NCBI GenBank assembly: GCA_022605425.2
Contig: JAKIMF020000004.1
Span: 989,501 to 1,053,500, forward strand
Length of the DNA stretch: 64,000 nucleotides
Reading direction: 5' to 3'
Source: Hamiltosporidium tvaerminnensis
Taxonomy: Eukaryota; Microsporidia; Dubosqiidae
Positions 1 to 11,089 of the stretch are shown here, in pieces. Position 1 is the first letter of the stretch; every line of letters starts with the position of its first letter. Both the position numbers and the translations under genes were made by a program. Below the pieces are notes generated by a model. It was not told where the DNA came from, did no database searches, and saw only the letters and a program-made list of their open reading frames with translations.

Positions 1-420
1 TCTCTTGATATACTTTCCCGACTTGAATATATCAAACAAAGTCTGATTTTTGAATATCAATTGCAAAGGAAAGACTGCTTGCGTTCCTCGACGATTTAAT
101 GGTGTATTCTTTATTTGCGCTAAATTCTTCAAATATTCTTTAGGTTTTCTTCGGCATTTTTTTTTCTTTTTTGAAGAAACATCGGCATATATCTTGCCCT
201 TTGTGTATTGAGTTTGTGCTGCATGCCAAATTCTGCTAACGTTTAGCCGGGAAACTTGAAAGGCAGAAGAAACTTCGTTGATGGCCTCGTGTTTTAACTT
301 ATTCTCCTTCATCTGCTGTAATAATTTTTCTAAAATATCTTGACGTTGTTCTTTGGGTAACTCTTTATATTTTGAATCTCTTTTTTCTAAATTCAACAAA
401 TTTCCTTCCACATTTTCCAT
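1..420 (-). CDS. Mariner-like transposase, N-terminal part (runs off left edge)
   Basis: Open frame of 140 codons from an ATG at 420 to the window edge with no stop. It carries a helix-turn-helix-like stretch (EVSSAFQVSRLNVSRIW, about residues 47-63), a Lys/Arg-rich linker, then TPLNRRGTQ (about 106-114), the order seen at the N-terminus of plant- and oomycete-type mariner-like transposases. This part would bind the terminal inverted repeat; the DDE catalytic core lies outside the window. The frame is uninterrupted, unlike most mobile-element sequence here, so the copy may be recent. The family call rests on recognised pattern, not on a search. Confidence 0.65.
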   Translation of the reverse strand, partial: MENVEGNLLNLEKRDSKYKELPKEQRQDILEKLLQQMKENKLKHEAINEVSSAFQVSRLNVSRIWHAAQTQYTKGKIYADVSSKKKKKCRRKPKEYLKNLAQIKNTPLNRRGTQAVFPLQLIFKNQTLFDIFKSGKYIKR

Positions 421-1114
421 ATTCGTCTTGCAGCGGTACTAATTTTTTTTACCTTAAGAAACACTGATTTTTGAGCGGTAACTTTTTAACTAAGAATGAT
501 ATTACTAAAGTCAAATATTTTAGGTTATATTGTCATGAATATTTACTATGACAATATCATGACGGTTGCCTATTTATTTTTTATATTCACGATAATCTAC
601 GGTTTTTTTAAAATGTATACCATATTTCCAGACAGAGGGAGTATAATTTATTTTTAGATTCTTAATGTTATAATGTAAATTAAAAAATCGATTTAATAAT
701 ATCAAATCAAAGATCAATAGATGTTCAACTTATTGATTCTCAGATCAGTGAAAGTAAATTTGTAATTTCATGCTTCTTATAATTTGTTCTTTATTATTTA
801 AACTTCTGGCGTTTGACAGAAATTTTTTAAAGAAATATTTAAATTTTTATTTTATTTGTATTTTTCATTTCGCACAAAAATATTTTTGATTTCCAGAGAA
901 ATTATATTTGTTTATACTTTCATGAAATACGATGTTGAATTTGATATTTGCTAAAATATTATTTTGGATTTTAAATGACTGTTTTCAATAATTCAATATC
1001 GAATTTGAAATGCTCTTGTATTAAAGCACCCTAATTTTACACTCATATACTCTATCGGTTAAGGTTAAGTATATGCATTAAATATTGAGCAATAAATTTT
1101 TTTAAAATATTTCT
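421..1114. other. AT-rich spacer, nothing recognised
   Basis: No open frame of useful length, no RNA gene and no repeat family could be recognised between the mariner-like start and the first structured retroposon. Confidence 0.5.
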
Positions 1115-1865
1115 ATAAAAACATTGTTATGTGGAGGGAGGATAACCACATAAAAAACTTTCTGCTTGGCAATGAGTGTGTGAAACTGGTGTGAGGATCA
1201 TTGTTTGGATTTTTGGTGGGAATAAAACCCCACCTCATCTTCGGTTGTTCTTTGGGAGTTTGTATAAGGAAGAGAAGGTCTAAGAAATGGCGAAATTTTT
1301 CTACAAATTTATTTGTAGTTTTTTATGTAACTAGATTGCAGACCGCAGCAGAAAATGTAGGCAATTGACATGTAAAAGCGTGGAAACCTAGCATTGCTCA
1401 CTCGGGTTAGAAGACTTAGCGCCTGGGATATATAAAAATCAAAACCATTAAAAGCCGGGAGAGCTAAAAGGCAGGTTATAGCTGTTGATATGCAATGCAC
1501 TGTCTAGGTGGACCCCATGTAAGTCTATGAAATATATCTTAGCTAGAAGTTTATTGGGTTCCGCAAGTGTAGAGTAAGTGGGAATGCTGCATAGTCTTGG
1601 GGGTGCCCAGGGGGGCTTCGGCCTTCGATCACACACCATGCAACGGACATTAACGAACTTCGGGCAACTGCCTCGCCTATTAATTAGGTTCTACACGTCT
1701 GGTAAATGAAAAGCTTTGGAACGTAGGTATCGTAGGGGGTACTTATGGAGTGTTGAGGTAGCAGTTATTTATGTTAAACCTAGAACTGCATTAATGTTAT
1801 GAAAACAAATATAACACTTGCCACTATTTTAAAAAGATGTGATACTTTTAAATAAAAACATTGTT
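1115..1865 (+). mobile_element. Structured non-coding retroposon, copy 1, with 14-bp target duplication
   Basis: A ~720-bp repeat with no conserved open frame. Body is about 1129-1851, flanked by the identical 14-mer ATAAAAACATTGTT at 1115-1128 and 1852-1865, a target-site duplication typical of target-primed reverse transcription. It starts with a hairpin (ATGTGG 1129-1134 pairing with CCACAT 1146-1151), has a second hairpin CTACAAAT/ATTTGTAG at 1301-1318, a weaker third at 1368-1383, and ends in an A/T-rich tail around ACTTTTAAATAAA. It is clearly more GC-rich than its surroundings. Related copies lie at about 3663-4390, 44498-45010 and 53597-54303, with partial copies at 42753-42870 and 48557-48597, all in the same orientation. 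Short frames inside it are not conserved between copies. Confidence 0.8.
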
Positions 1866-2802
1866 TGATATTTTACAAACTTAGAAACAAATTTCTTATG
1901 CATTTATTATTTTTTAAAAAACTTTGAGAAAGTTCAATAAAAAATTTATAAATAGAAACAAACGTTAAGAAAAGGAATCATTAGAAAATTTTTATTGAAA
2001 TTATTATGTATCTAGATTAACGGTTCATTGATAAATCTGAAATAAATTTTTGTTGCATTGCGAATATCAATGAAAATTCAGAACATCGCTCTACTTTCCA
2101 GGAAATACAACTTATCAGAACTTTGTTTAAATACGGTTTAATATCAATGGATCTTAAATTAAGCGTTATAATATAATATATCATTATAAGTCATACTGTG
2201 TTTCAATTTCTTTTAGATACATACTCTGTATTTAAAATAATGCTATTTGAATCCTTTTTGTTTCTCATTCATGTAATATTGATTAGTATATTTCCCAAGG
2301 ATTTGTGTGTTTATGAATTTATCTTTCAGATTTAACAGGTTTTTATTATAAAAATTCGAATATTTGAAAGTTAGTTCTGAACATTGGTACTTATAAATTT
2401 AGCTTAAGTTAGAATATAATCATTTTTTTAGTTTGGTTCTTTACCTATCTAGTTAGTGATTTCTTATAATTCTATATGATTATAATTATGTCCTGTTCAC
2501 TGATTTATTGCTGAATATATTTTAGTTTATAAAGAGGCTTTTACATTTTTCTTTAATTTCGGAATAATTTAAGTTTTAAATCAAACATTATTTATCTATC
2601 AAAGTCTTCACAAATTTTCATTTTCATTTGTTTCTTTAGTTATTATTTTCAGCTTCATTGTTATCAATATTATTCTTTCATTTTAAGTTTTATTCTTTTT
2701 TATGGTTATAATCTAATTCTTTTTTTAGTTTGAATTATAAATTTGTTATATGGCCAGGAAATTTCATTTTTCTTCGTCATTTCTGCTATAAATTTCTTTG
2801 GC
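1866..2802. other. AT-rich spacer, nothing recognised
   Basis: Low-complexity T-rich sequence without a convincing frame, RNA gene or known repeat. Confidence 0.5.
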
Positions 2803-3191
2803 GGGGAGGGGGGTTGATTTTTGTTTCGAAATTCTTCTTTTGAAGTTTCTTTTTTTCTATAGTTTAAAAACATCATAAGTTCTAACTTCTAACTTTATGA
2901 ATTTTGTTTCTATATTCTTCGAATTTTATTTCCTACATTACATTTTTTTTCTATTTCTGACAGTGCACAATAATAAACACTTATTTGAGCACAATGTCTA
3001 TTCGGTTCGTAAGATAAATTCTATCTTAACCATAAGACCGAATCCTTCGATTTCACACCATGACTCTATTTTCATTTCTAATTCGAATAGTACAATATAA
3101 TCTCTTTTGTTCTGCAGAGATCTCCTATTTTCATTTTCTTCTCTTACTTCGGTTCCAATGAGTTTTCATTAAAAATAAACCCCCCCTCCCC
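2803..3191. repeat. G-tract inverted repeat pair, possible small non-autonomous element
   Basis: GGGGAGGGGGGTT at 2803-2815 is mirrored by AACCCCCCCTCCCC at 3178-3191. The match continues inward with lower identity for another ~12-15 bases, giving arms of roughly 28 bases that bound ~390 bp. Such G tracts are rare in this AT-rich DNA. The arms could be terminal inverted repeats of a MITE-like element. No target duplication was seen, and the 67-codon frame inside (2897-3100) is not convincing as a gene. Confidence 0.4.
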
Positions 3192-3662
3192 ACATTTATC
3201 CTTTATTTCTCTATAATATTTTTTATACCGATGCAAGGACCTATCTAATAAGCATCGTTTCCATTTTCCTATCTCGCTATTTCTGAAGAAGAATATTGCT
3301 TCTGAATTTTTCATAATTTCTGGGTTTTTTCGCTCTATAAATACTTTTTTTTGAACAAATTTGTTTCCGGATTAGGAAAATTTGTTTATTCAGACTATTC
3401 TATGATATTCTTAGATCTATTTATGGAAGGTGATATCAATTAAATCAATGTCTTTAATGAAATTGGTTGTGAATTGTATTGTTCTAGATTAAAATTACTT
3501 ATTCTCTTAATAAATTGTTGCAAAATTTGGAAATAGAACTGATTCTACACAAAGTTTAATTTTAAGTTTATAAATGTTTATAATGTAGAAACCACATTTT
3601 ATAGAAATAAATTTCATACTATATTTTAAATTTGATTAATTTAAAATTTATGAGGCCAATAA
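3192..3662. other. AT-rich spacer, nothing recognised
   Basis: No frame, RNA gene or repeat could be supported here. Confidence 0.45.
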
Positions 3663-4395
3663 TTGTGGAGGGAGGATAACCACATAAAAATCATCTTTTT
3701 GGCAATGATTCTGTGAAATTGGCATGAAGATCATTGTTTTGATTTTTTTGGGAATAAAACTACAATAGATTTCCCTTCATCCATAGAATTTGTATGAGAA
3801 GGAGAAGATCTATGAATAGCGGAACTTTTTCTAAAATTTATTTTCTTTTTTTATGCTACTAGATCGAATACCGCAGTTGAACTTATAGATAATTCCCATT
3901 TAAAAGCATGGAAACCTAGCCTTACTCGCTAGGGTTTGAAGACTTTGCGCCTGAGAAAAAATAAAAACTTTTAAATCCTGGAAAATCCAGTAACAGCTTA
4001 TATATGTTGCCATTTCTTCGTACTGTTTAGATAGAGCCCTGTAAGTCGCATATATATATATATATATATATATTAACTTGAAGTTTATGAGGTTTGAAAA
4101 GGTGGAGTAAGTTGAAATGCTACTTAGTCTTATGGACACATAGAAGGTTTGTCCTTGTGATCATACTCCATGCAACGGACACCAACGTATTAGAGTAACT
4201 AGATCCCTTGTTAGTTAAGTTCTACACACCTGTTAGATGAAAGGTCTTAGGATGTAGGTATCTGAGGGGTCCCAATGATTGTGGAGTGCTGTTATTGATG
4301 ATAAACCTAGAACTGTGTTAACGTCATCAAAACAATATTACACTTGCCACTGTTTTTACACAGTATGATATTTTGAAATAAAAAAAAATTTTCAA
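3663..4395 (+). mobile_element. Structured non-coding retroposon, copy 2
   Basis: Diverged copy of the repeat at 1129-1851. It opens with the same hairpin (TGTGG 3664-3668 with CCACA 3680-3684), keeps the blocks AAAGCATGGAAACCTAGCC, CATGCAACGGACA and AAACCTAGAACTG, and ends in an acttgccact-type tail at about 4337-4385. Flanks resemble a decayed target duplication (CAATAATTG against CAATTATTG). A TA microsatellite at about 4050-4074 has grown inside the copy. More substitutions than copies 1 and 5 suggest an older insertion. Confidence 0.7.
4050..4074. repeat. (TA)n microsatellite
   Basis: About twelve TA units in a row inside retroposon copy 2, absent from the other copies, so it expanded after insertion. 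Confidence 0.8.
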
Positions 4396-5690
4396 TTATT
4401 GCCGCGTTAAATTCTTCTAAATATTGATTTTAAAAAATTAGAACTTTTGATTTGACAGTATTTTTATTTAATATGTAGTCCGATCCACGTCTAAGGTTCA
4501 TTTTAAGTTCCTAGTGTTTTGTTAATTCTTAATGGCATCATATATATCCTAAGTTTTCCATTCTGTCTTTTAGACTGTAATTTCGGAATACCCAATAAAT
4601 TTCATAACTGTAATTTTAGTGGTATTGGTACCTCTATGTTCATTTAATTTATTTATGCTATAATCTATTATGTTATTTTTCTTAGTTGGCCTGCCATATA
4701 TGATATATCATAATAAACCAAGATAATCTTTCAACAGAGTTACTTTAATCTTTGAATCGAATCTAGTCTTCTTTCGAATATATTTATTAGCTTCGAATGC
4801 ATCACTCGAATATATTTAAATATGCTTTAAAATTTCTTGTTTTTATTATTTAAAGATATTCATAAACTAAGATTTTGAAAATTAAAAGGAAAAATTCTGA
4901 GAATAAATATACTCTGTTTTTAAATTTTAACTTTATAAGTTAAGATCGATGAAAGTAATTGGGAAATTTAAGAAAATTTTTGATGATCTAAAATAATTTC
5001 TACAGGTCTAAGTAAAAATAAATACAGCTAGAATTTCCCAAGTTACTTTGAAAAATGAAAGCAATTTAGCAATGTGCATCTGATATGATTGCCGCTAGTA
5101 CTGCCAATAATTGTTTTAGATATGTCGCTTGTAACATCTGGCACTTTAACAAGTTGAATATTTTTTCCAGTCTTTCTTTATTTAGTTAAAATTGTTTTTC
5201 TAAAAAATCAAATACACAAAACAATTTAACGGATCTAAGTTATATTAAGCTTCGTTTAGGAAAAGTCAAATAGAGTGTGCTTATACAGAGTCAAAATACA
5301 CAAATTCTCACATAAAGCTATACTTGAAGTTAATAGAAATGTTAAAGCATCCAAAAGCAAGTTATTATGATAAAAAAACTCTGAGGATCATTAGCGTTTA
5401 CGCGTGTTTGACATATTATATATTTAGAGAAGGAATGGTTGATTATTCTTTTGAAGTAAGGTAAAAAGCAGATTGATTTTTATGTACATCAGGAATTTAT
5501 ATTTCATATTTTACATGATACACATTTTTTGATTTGGCACATTGTAGAAACCATATGGATTAATAGCTAAATTCACAGTATAAAAACATCAGAATAGAAA
5601 TGATAGTAGCCTATCTAATTTATGAATGCCGGACGAAAACAACACAATGTAACAAAAAAGGATTATTCTAAAACATATACTAAGTAACAA
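4396..5690. other. AT-rich spacer, nothing recognised
   Basis: No coding sequence or RNA gene recognised; probably degraded beyond recognition. Confidence 0.45.
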
Positions 5691-5694
5691 CATA

Positions 5695-6975
5695 AATTCG
5701 AGATTTCACATGGAAAAATCAACATGGTCTCGATCTTATGATCCAAAGAAATTCATACTTATATGTCAAGAGCATTACACCTAATTAATGCAGGTTCGAC
5801 TTGTAAAACACAAAAGAGCTGAAAAATTGGCTTATTTGCTCATAAATATTCTTACTATTTCTGGTGAGCCTACTATTTTGCAAAGTGATAATGGCAGGAA
5901 AACAGTAAACAATAAACTAAATAAGTATGCACCATTTGGCCAAAGTCAAAGATGGTGCATAGAATACCAAGACACTCTCAGAGTCAGTTTTCCGTGGAAC
6001 GTGCGAATCGATTGTTGAGAATATGCTTTCATTATGGTTGGATTATGATAACAGAGAAAATGGTCAGAAGGGTTACTTTTTGTTTATATTATAAAAACCT
6101 TTTCTTATCATAGGGGCCACAAGAAAAAACGAATGAAGCAATGAATGAAACAATGTTAAAAAAATTTCGTAAAAGTTTTCTACCTATAGACGTTTTGCCT
6201 TATATAAATTGTAAAAGACTTAGAAACAATATTATAAGACTAAGAAAATTTACAATATATAGAAGAGGCCTCACCATTGAATGAGGTAGCCGATCTAACA
6301 AAGATTCGAATAATATAGAGAATGCATATTCTTTTGATAATATGTTCCGACTTTAACTTCCTTATTATAACCAAATTCTGATTTTCCTTAAATAGAAAGA
6401 AAGATAAACATTTCAGCGCTATTTGATCTTTCGGCCAGTGAAAAAGAAAAAAGTTAGAATGAAGATTATAATGTTCTAGAGAATTTCGATTTGAAAAAAA
6501 TAGTATCGGACATATTGAATAAACAGAGAGATTTCAATAAGCAATCTAAAAAAACAAGCCGAAAATGCTTTGATACTCTAATTCAAAACATTCGTTTGCC
6601 AATAAAAGAAAAACTATAACAGTTCGAGTCAAAAATGTTGACAGAAGTCGCGCCGATAGAAGAAACATTCCTGCATTTCTTCTTATGACAACAGATGCTA
6701 ATTTCCATAAATTAGGCAGGAAACATGGGGGTTTAAATCAATTTTATTCTATAAACTAATTTAAAATATGCAATAAAAAGTTTATTTCTGCAGAATAAAT
6801 CTCTAGATCTGAGATTTACGAAAGGAATGTGCCAGAATGTCATCCAAGACCTAAGTCTAGGATTATAATCACGCGGCTGCAAACTTCGATGCATATCGAA
6901 CAAAAGCAAGTTTCATAAAAAAAGGGGCTTTGTAACTTGAAATGTCACCAAAATGTAGGCTGCTCTAATATATAA
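5695..6975 (+). pseudogene. Relic of a KRBA2-type integrase (rve core plus Cys-rich tail)
   Basis: Translating all three forward frames shows ordered pieces of one integrase-like protein broken by stops and frameshifts. First come KHKRAEKLAYLLINI and GEPTILQSDNGRKTVN (about 5800-5910), the second holding the LQSDNG block with a catalytic Asp of the integrase core. Then RVKNVDRSRADRRNIPAFLL and KLGRKHGG (about 6628-6732), and a C-terminal cysteine cluster readable as CNLKCHQNVGCSN (about 6930-6970). This order matches the transposon-derived KRAB-A-domain-containing-2-like integrases common in metazoans. No frame is intact, so it is not functional. Confidence 0.65.
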
Positions 6976-7494
6976 GAACGCTTGTGAATGCACATATTTT
7001 ATAAATGTACATGTTATTCTCGTTTATGTGCTTTTATCTTGAAATTCTTTAATTCAATAATTTTTCTTCTTATTTTGGCATTTTATACAATATTTAGAAA
7101 AAAATTCTAAAATTATCTGTAACATTTTTTATAATTTTTAATCAGATATTATTTAAAATTGACACAAATAAATATTTTCTATAAAATATTTATTCTTTAA
7201 ATTTTTATATTATTCAACACTGTGAATAATTTTAATATGATATATACGTATTTATCAAATAGTTTTCTAAATGGCGATTAAAATAATAATTTTTAAGAAA
7301 TTAAATTTAGAAAGATACTTTTAAATGAAAATTAAATTTATCAAAATATTTAAATAGGCAACCACACATTCTTATAATATTAATTTAATGCTTGAAAGAA
7401 ATTAAATTTATTCTTTAGGCTTTTGAAAATATATAAGATAGTTTAAACGTTCAAAAAAAAATATTTTACTTAAAATTGTTTCTCTAGATATCAT
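6976..7494. other. AT-rich spacer, nothing recognised
   Basis: Extremely AT-rich with short runs of A and T; no gene or repeat recognised. Confidence 0.45.
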
Positions 7495-8440
7495 AAAAAA
7501 TCCGGAGCAGTGTTCTGCTATATCAAGGATAGAAATGATTTATGGGGTGCAGAAGGTATGTTTCAACACTGCAACCAGTCTATAAAAACAGAAGACCAGG
7601 TAGCAACGAAATGTGAAAAAATGCTTGATCATGACTTATCTAGACGACACAATGAAGTGGTACGATGTATACATTTACTCTTGCTGAATAAATATAAGTT
7701 TAAGTCTATAAAACGAATTAGAAGCCACTCAATTCAAGAAATTCTTGATAAAGAGTATGCATAGATAAGAGTGGACACCAGAATAAAAACCTATGTCAAC
7801 ATTCGGTGTAATAGAGCCGATATATTTATTGGACAAGAAGCAGAATAAGATAACACTCATTGAAGTAGGAATCACATCCCAAGACTCTCATAAAATAGTT
7901 GAAACGGAGAAGCTTAGGTAGTATGGCCTAGTAGCAAATGAATTAGGGCTTATTTATAAATGTAATGTAGATATAATTCCTTATGTGATGACATGGGACG
8001 GTACGGGACAAAATACCATAAGACGAATGTTAAAAGATTACAAATACCCATAAATGTAGAGGCATATATACAATCTATAGTACGCAAGCAGACGGTCGAA
8101 GCAATTTATTTTGATCGACAAAGAGGACTTAATTCTGGCTCGAATGCCGAATAGAGCTAGGAGAGAACATCATTAAGTCTTATTTTAGGAGTTGAGGTGC
8201 ATAAACAACCAATACTCCCTTAAAACCAAGCAGATAACCAGGAAGATGGTGTTAAAACGGAAAATACAAGAAATATTTTACCCCTTATTTTGGATGGCAT
8301 AACCCCAGAAGAGGAACCAACAACTAATACAAATAAGATTCGGACTTGGAGGAAGAGATAGAAGTGGTTGAAATGCTGGAAAAAAAATTTTAAACGAGCG
8401 AAAATTTGTTAACCCATAATTTTATTAAATAAAAGTTAAA
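7495..8440 (+). pseudogene. LINE fragment, restriction-like endonuclease end (copy A)
   Basis: Plus-strand piece of the LINE family found nearly whole at 14098-17901. The frame at 7510-7764 gives FCYIKDRNDLWGAEGMF and a zinc-knuckle remnant (CNQS...ATKC, with the usual His replaced by Gln), then KRIRSHSIQEILDKEYA. A shifted frame continues with the endonuclease block (IEVGITSQDS at about 7861-7890) and the C-terminal tail. It ends near TTTTATTAAATAAAA (about 8423-8437), the 3' terminus of the family. Truncated at the 5' side, with stops and frameshifts; dead copy. Confidence 0.85.
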
Positions 8441-9254
8441 ACTCCGCAATAAATAAAATATCGATTTTTTGGTAGTATTTGATTGTCTAAACCCTCAAAC
8501 AAGAAATTATACTTTGTTTGCAAATTAACCGATTCTTAATAATGATTTTATATTTAAATAATTTCTTATATGATAACTTTGGATAATATTGATACTATGT
8601 ATTAATGTTTCATTTACAATTTCTTTTTTGTAGTCTGTTTCGATATTATAATTTCTTATAAATAACTTAGGATGGAACTGTAAATTTATATAAAAATGTA
8701 TCTAGTTTTTTTACCTGCTATTTTCAATCCTATAAGTTCAAAATAGTATAATCGCCAAAAATGTGGTGGATTTTAATATCGTATTTTATTTCGTAAGTAT
8801 TTTAAAATTAATTTATTTCAATTTTAAGCAAATAGTTTGCCTAGAACTTTAGAATATCTAAATAATAGGTTGTGTAATTTATTTTCTTATTAAAATTATC
8901 TTTAATTCTAATTTAAAATGCTTTCCTATTTTTTTATATCTTATCATACTTTTTAACCACATTACTTTCCCCTTTTAATTCAAACCTTTTTTTTATTATT
9001 TTTGGTTCAGAAAGTGTGATTTTGCAGGTAATTTTTTTTAGCCTGTTCCTTTCCCCTTGTATTGAACACAATCCACATAATGTTGGAGCTCAGCCGAGGC
9101 CAGTACATTTTTTTTTACTAGTTAGATTATGAGCCCAGCGTAAACCTCTTATTCGAAGGTTAAAGAGTGACCAACCGAGGTCAACTTTGTTGCGGAAATA
9201 AATTCACAAATCCTTACCATTAGAGCAGTAGCGAGTATCAATAGTAGAGGAGTG
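8441..9254. other. Spacer with an unexplained GC-richer island
   Basis: AT-rich up to about 9030. From about 9035 to 9250 the base composition rises clearly (blocks such as GGAGCTCAGCCGAGGCC and GAGTGACCAACCGAGGTC) without any frame or element I recognise. It directly precedes LINE copy B and could belong to another degraded mobile element. Confidence 0.4.
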
Positions 9255-9535
9255 TAATGTTTTTATTTTTTTAGCACCATCTTACTCGTTAGCAGCGTTT
9301 CTTGAAGAAATATTAGTTTTTTGTTTATTTTGTCTTGTTTATGAGCAATCGGTAATAGTCAAACCTACTTTCTTTGAAATTTCGTTTTGAATCAATTCCT
9401 TTTCGCCGATCAAAGGAAATCGTTTCGAGTCTCAACTTATAAATAATCGCTGAACTGATGCCTCTACATTTATGGGTATTTTTGGCCTTTTAAAATACGT
9501 CTTTGTTATTTTATAGCAAAACTGTCCTATATAAT
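9255..9535 (-). pseudogene. LINE fragment copy B, part 1 (left of the hAT insertion)
   Basis: Minus-strand remnant matching the 3' third of the LINE at 14098-17901; for example 9395-9480 corresponds to 14404-14495 (shared words GATCAAAGGAAAT and CCTCTACAT). It breaks at 9535 where a hAT element is inserted and resumes at 10237. Heavily decayed. Confidence 0.75.
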
Positions 9536-10244
9536 TAGGGTTACCAGATTTTTTTAAGCCGATATCGGGACATATGAGTAAAAAGCGCTGAGAAATCGGG
9601 ATTTTAGATGAATGATCGGGTCAACCCCCGCCCAGAAGTACATTTACCTGACCCTGCACATACATAAAACAACAGGTGAAACATATAATAATTACACAGC
9701 ATAATAATTAATATGAATTTTTTTGTTTATTTGGAAAAAAAATTGGGCTGCTGTGTACTGGGCAGGATCTTTTTTCTCTTTTCTATTCGTATTTTTACTT
9801 TCAATAAATGAAATATCTCCAATGAATCTTTTAAAATTAAAAATCGACACCACGTTTTTGAAACCAGAGTTCTCATTTTAGTTGATACTTACTTATTGAT
9901 TCACGTAGAATAAGTAGGTGTAGGCAGAGCCGGTTTATCACAGCGAAATGATCACAAGCAACTGAGACGAAAAAATAGGAGGTGTAGAGATTCAAGACAT
10001 CTGTTTGGTATACAGAAGGAACTTTTCTTGGCAGCAGAGGGATAACTGATACCTCCAGTTTGCCTTCTAAGAACTCCTGACTTATATTCCCGAGTGTTGC
10101 CTTATAGGAATCATTAAATAAACTGTCGGATAATGAAACTGGGAAAATATCGAGACACACAGTGTCCCGACGGGACATTTCGTAAAGGTCTAAAACATCG
10201 GGATTCCCGACCAAATCGGGACATATGGTAACTTTATATATAAT
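9528..10244. mobile_element. hAT-type DNA transposon relic with 8-bp target duplication, nested in a LINE
   Basis: A 701-bp body (9536-10236) is bounded by the identical 8-mer TATATAAT at 9528-9535 and 10237-10244. The ends form inverted repeats: TAGGGTTACCAGAT on the left against TAAAGTTACCATAT (reverse complement of the right end). An ATCGGGACATATG word occurs near both ends. An 8-bp duplication and a (C/T)AGGG-type end are hallmarks of the hAT superfamily. A minus frame of 113 codons (9873-10214) begins in the right end and is not recognisably transposase, so this is probably a non-autonomous or deleted element. Base composition is richer in GC than the flanks. It interrupts LINE copy B, so it moved after that LINE landed. 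Confidence 0.75.
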
Positions 10245-10860
10245 ACATCTTTATAATCCCAAACTACATTTAAAATAAAACCTAACTCTTTTTCTATTAG
10301 TTTATGTTTCTTCGTGGGTTCTCTTTTAACTCTTATAAGAGCCCCGAGGAGGAATTTCTACTTTTATAAGTAATCTTATTCTGTCTAATGCATAAAACGA
10401 ATATATCTGGCTCATTATTCTGATTTTTGACACCCGTTTTTATTTTAGTGTTCTACTCTGATCTCTACATACCCGTTTTCAAGAATTCTTGAACTAAGTG
10501 ACTCCGTATTTGTTTCTAAGACAAAAATTTATATATATTTTGGTGGAATGATGGCGGTTATCAAACCAGGTCATAAGTTTTCTGGTGAAATCATGTCCAA
10601 ATATGTTCTCATGTCGAGTCTGAAAATATATATTTTTTAATCGAACTAATATAGTGTTGAAACGCATTTCCAGCTCCTTAAAACTCATTTATATCTTAGA
10701 TATAGTGAACATTACTTCATTTTTTGGCCAAACATTACCTCTCTTCAACCATCTTGATGAGTAACTTACACTCACAAGCTCATTTTTTTCCCTTGCTTTA
10801 TATAACCTTATATGATACTTTCATTTTTTTATTCGTGTATAATTCTATTTTGATGGTTTT
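10245..10860 (-). pseudogene. LINE fragment copy B, part 2 (right of the hAT insertion)
   Basis: Continues LINE copy B on the other side of the hAT element. The segment 10380-10500 corresponds to 14700-14820 (endonuclease region), 10545-10625 to the zinc-knuckle area, and 10720-10810 to 15040-15115. Frames are broken throughout. Confidence 0.75.
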
Positions 10861-11089
10861 AATATTATAAAGAATATCTTTAATTAAAATTTAAAAAACC
10901 ATCATCTTTTTTGTCGTAATTGTTTACAAAATGGAAACACCGTATTAACGACCCGAAAAACTTTTATGGGGGCTGTTTGGCCAAAATAAATGCAAAATTT
11001 TTTAATTAGTTATCTAATTGTAGTCTTTGTATCAGTTTTTTCATTGCCTAATTAAAAAAGTATATTTAATCGAAATTTGAGTTTTAAAT

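Noticed and set aside
2897-3100. 67-codon open frame inside the G-tract inverted repeat
   Set aside because: Composition is driven by AT content, there is no start signal, and no family resemblance was found.
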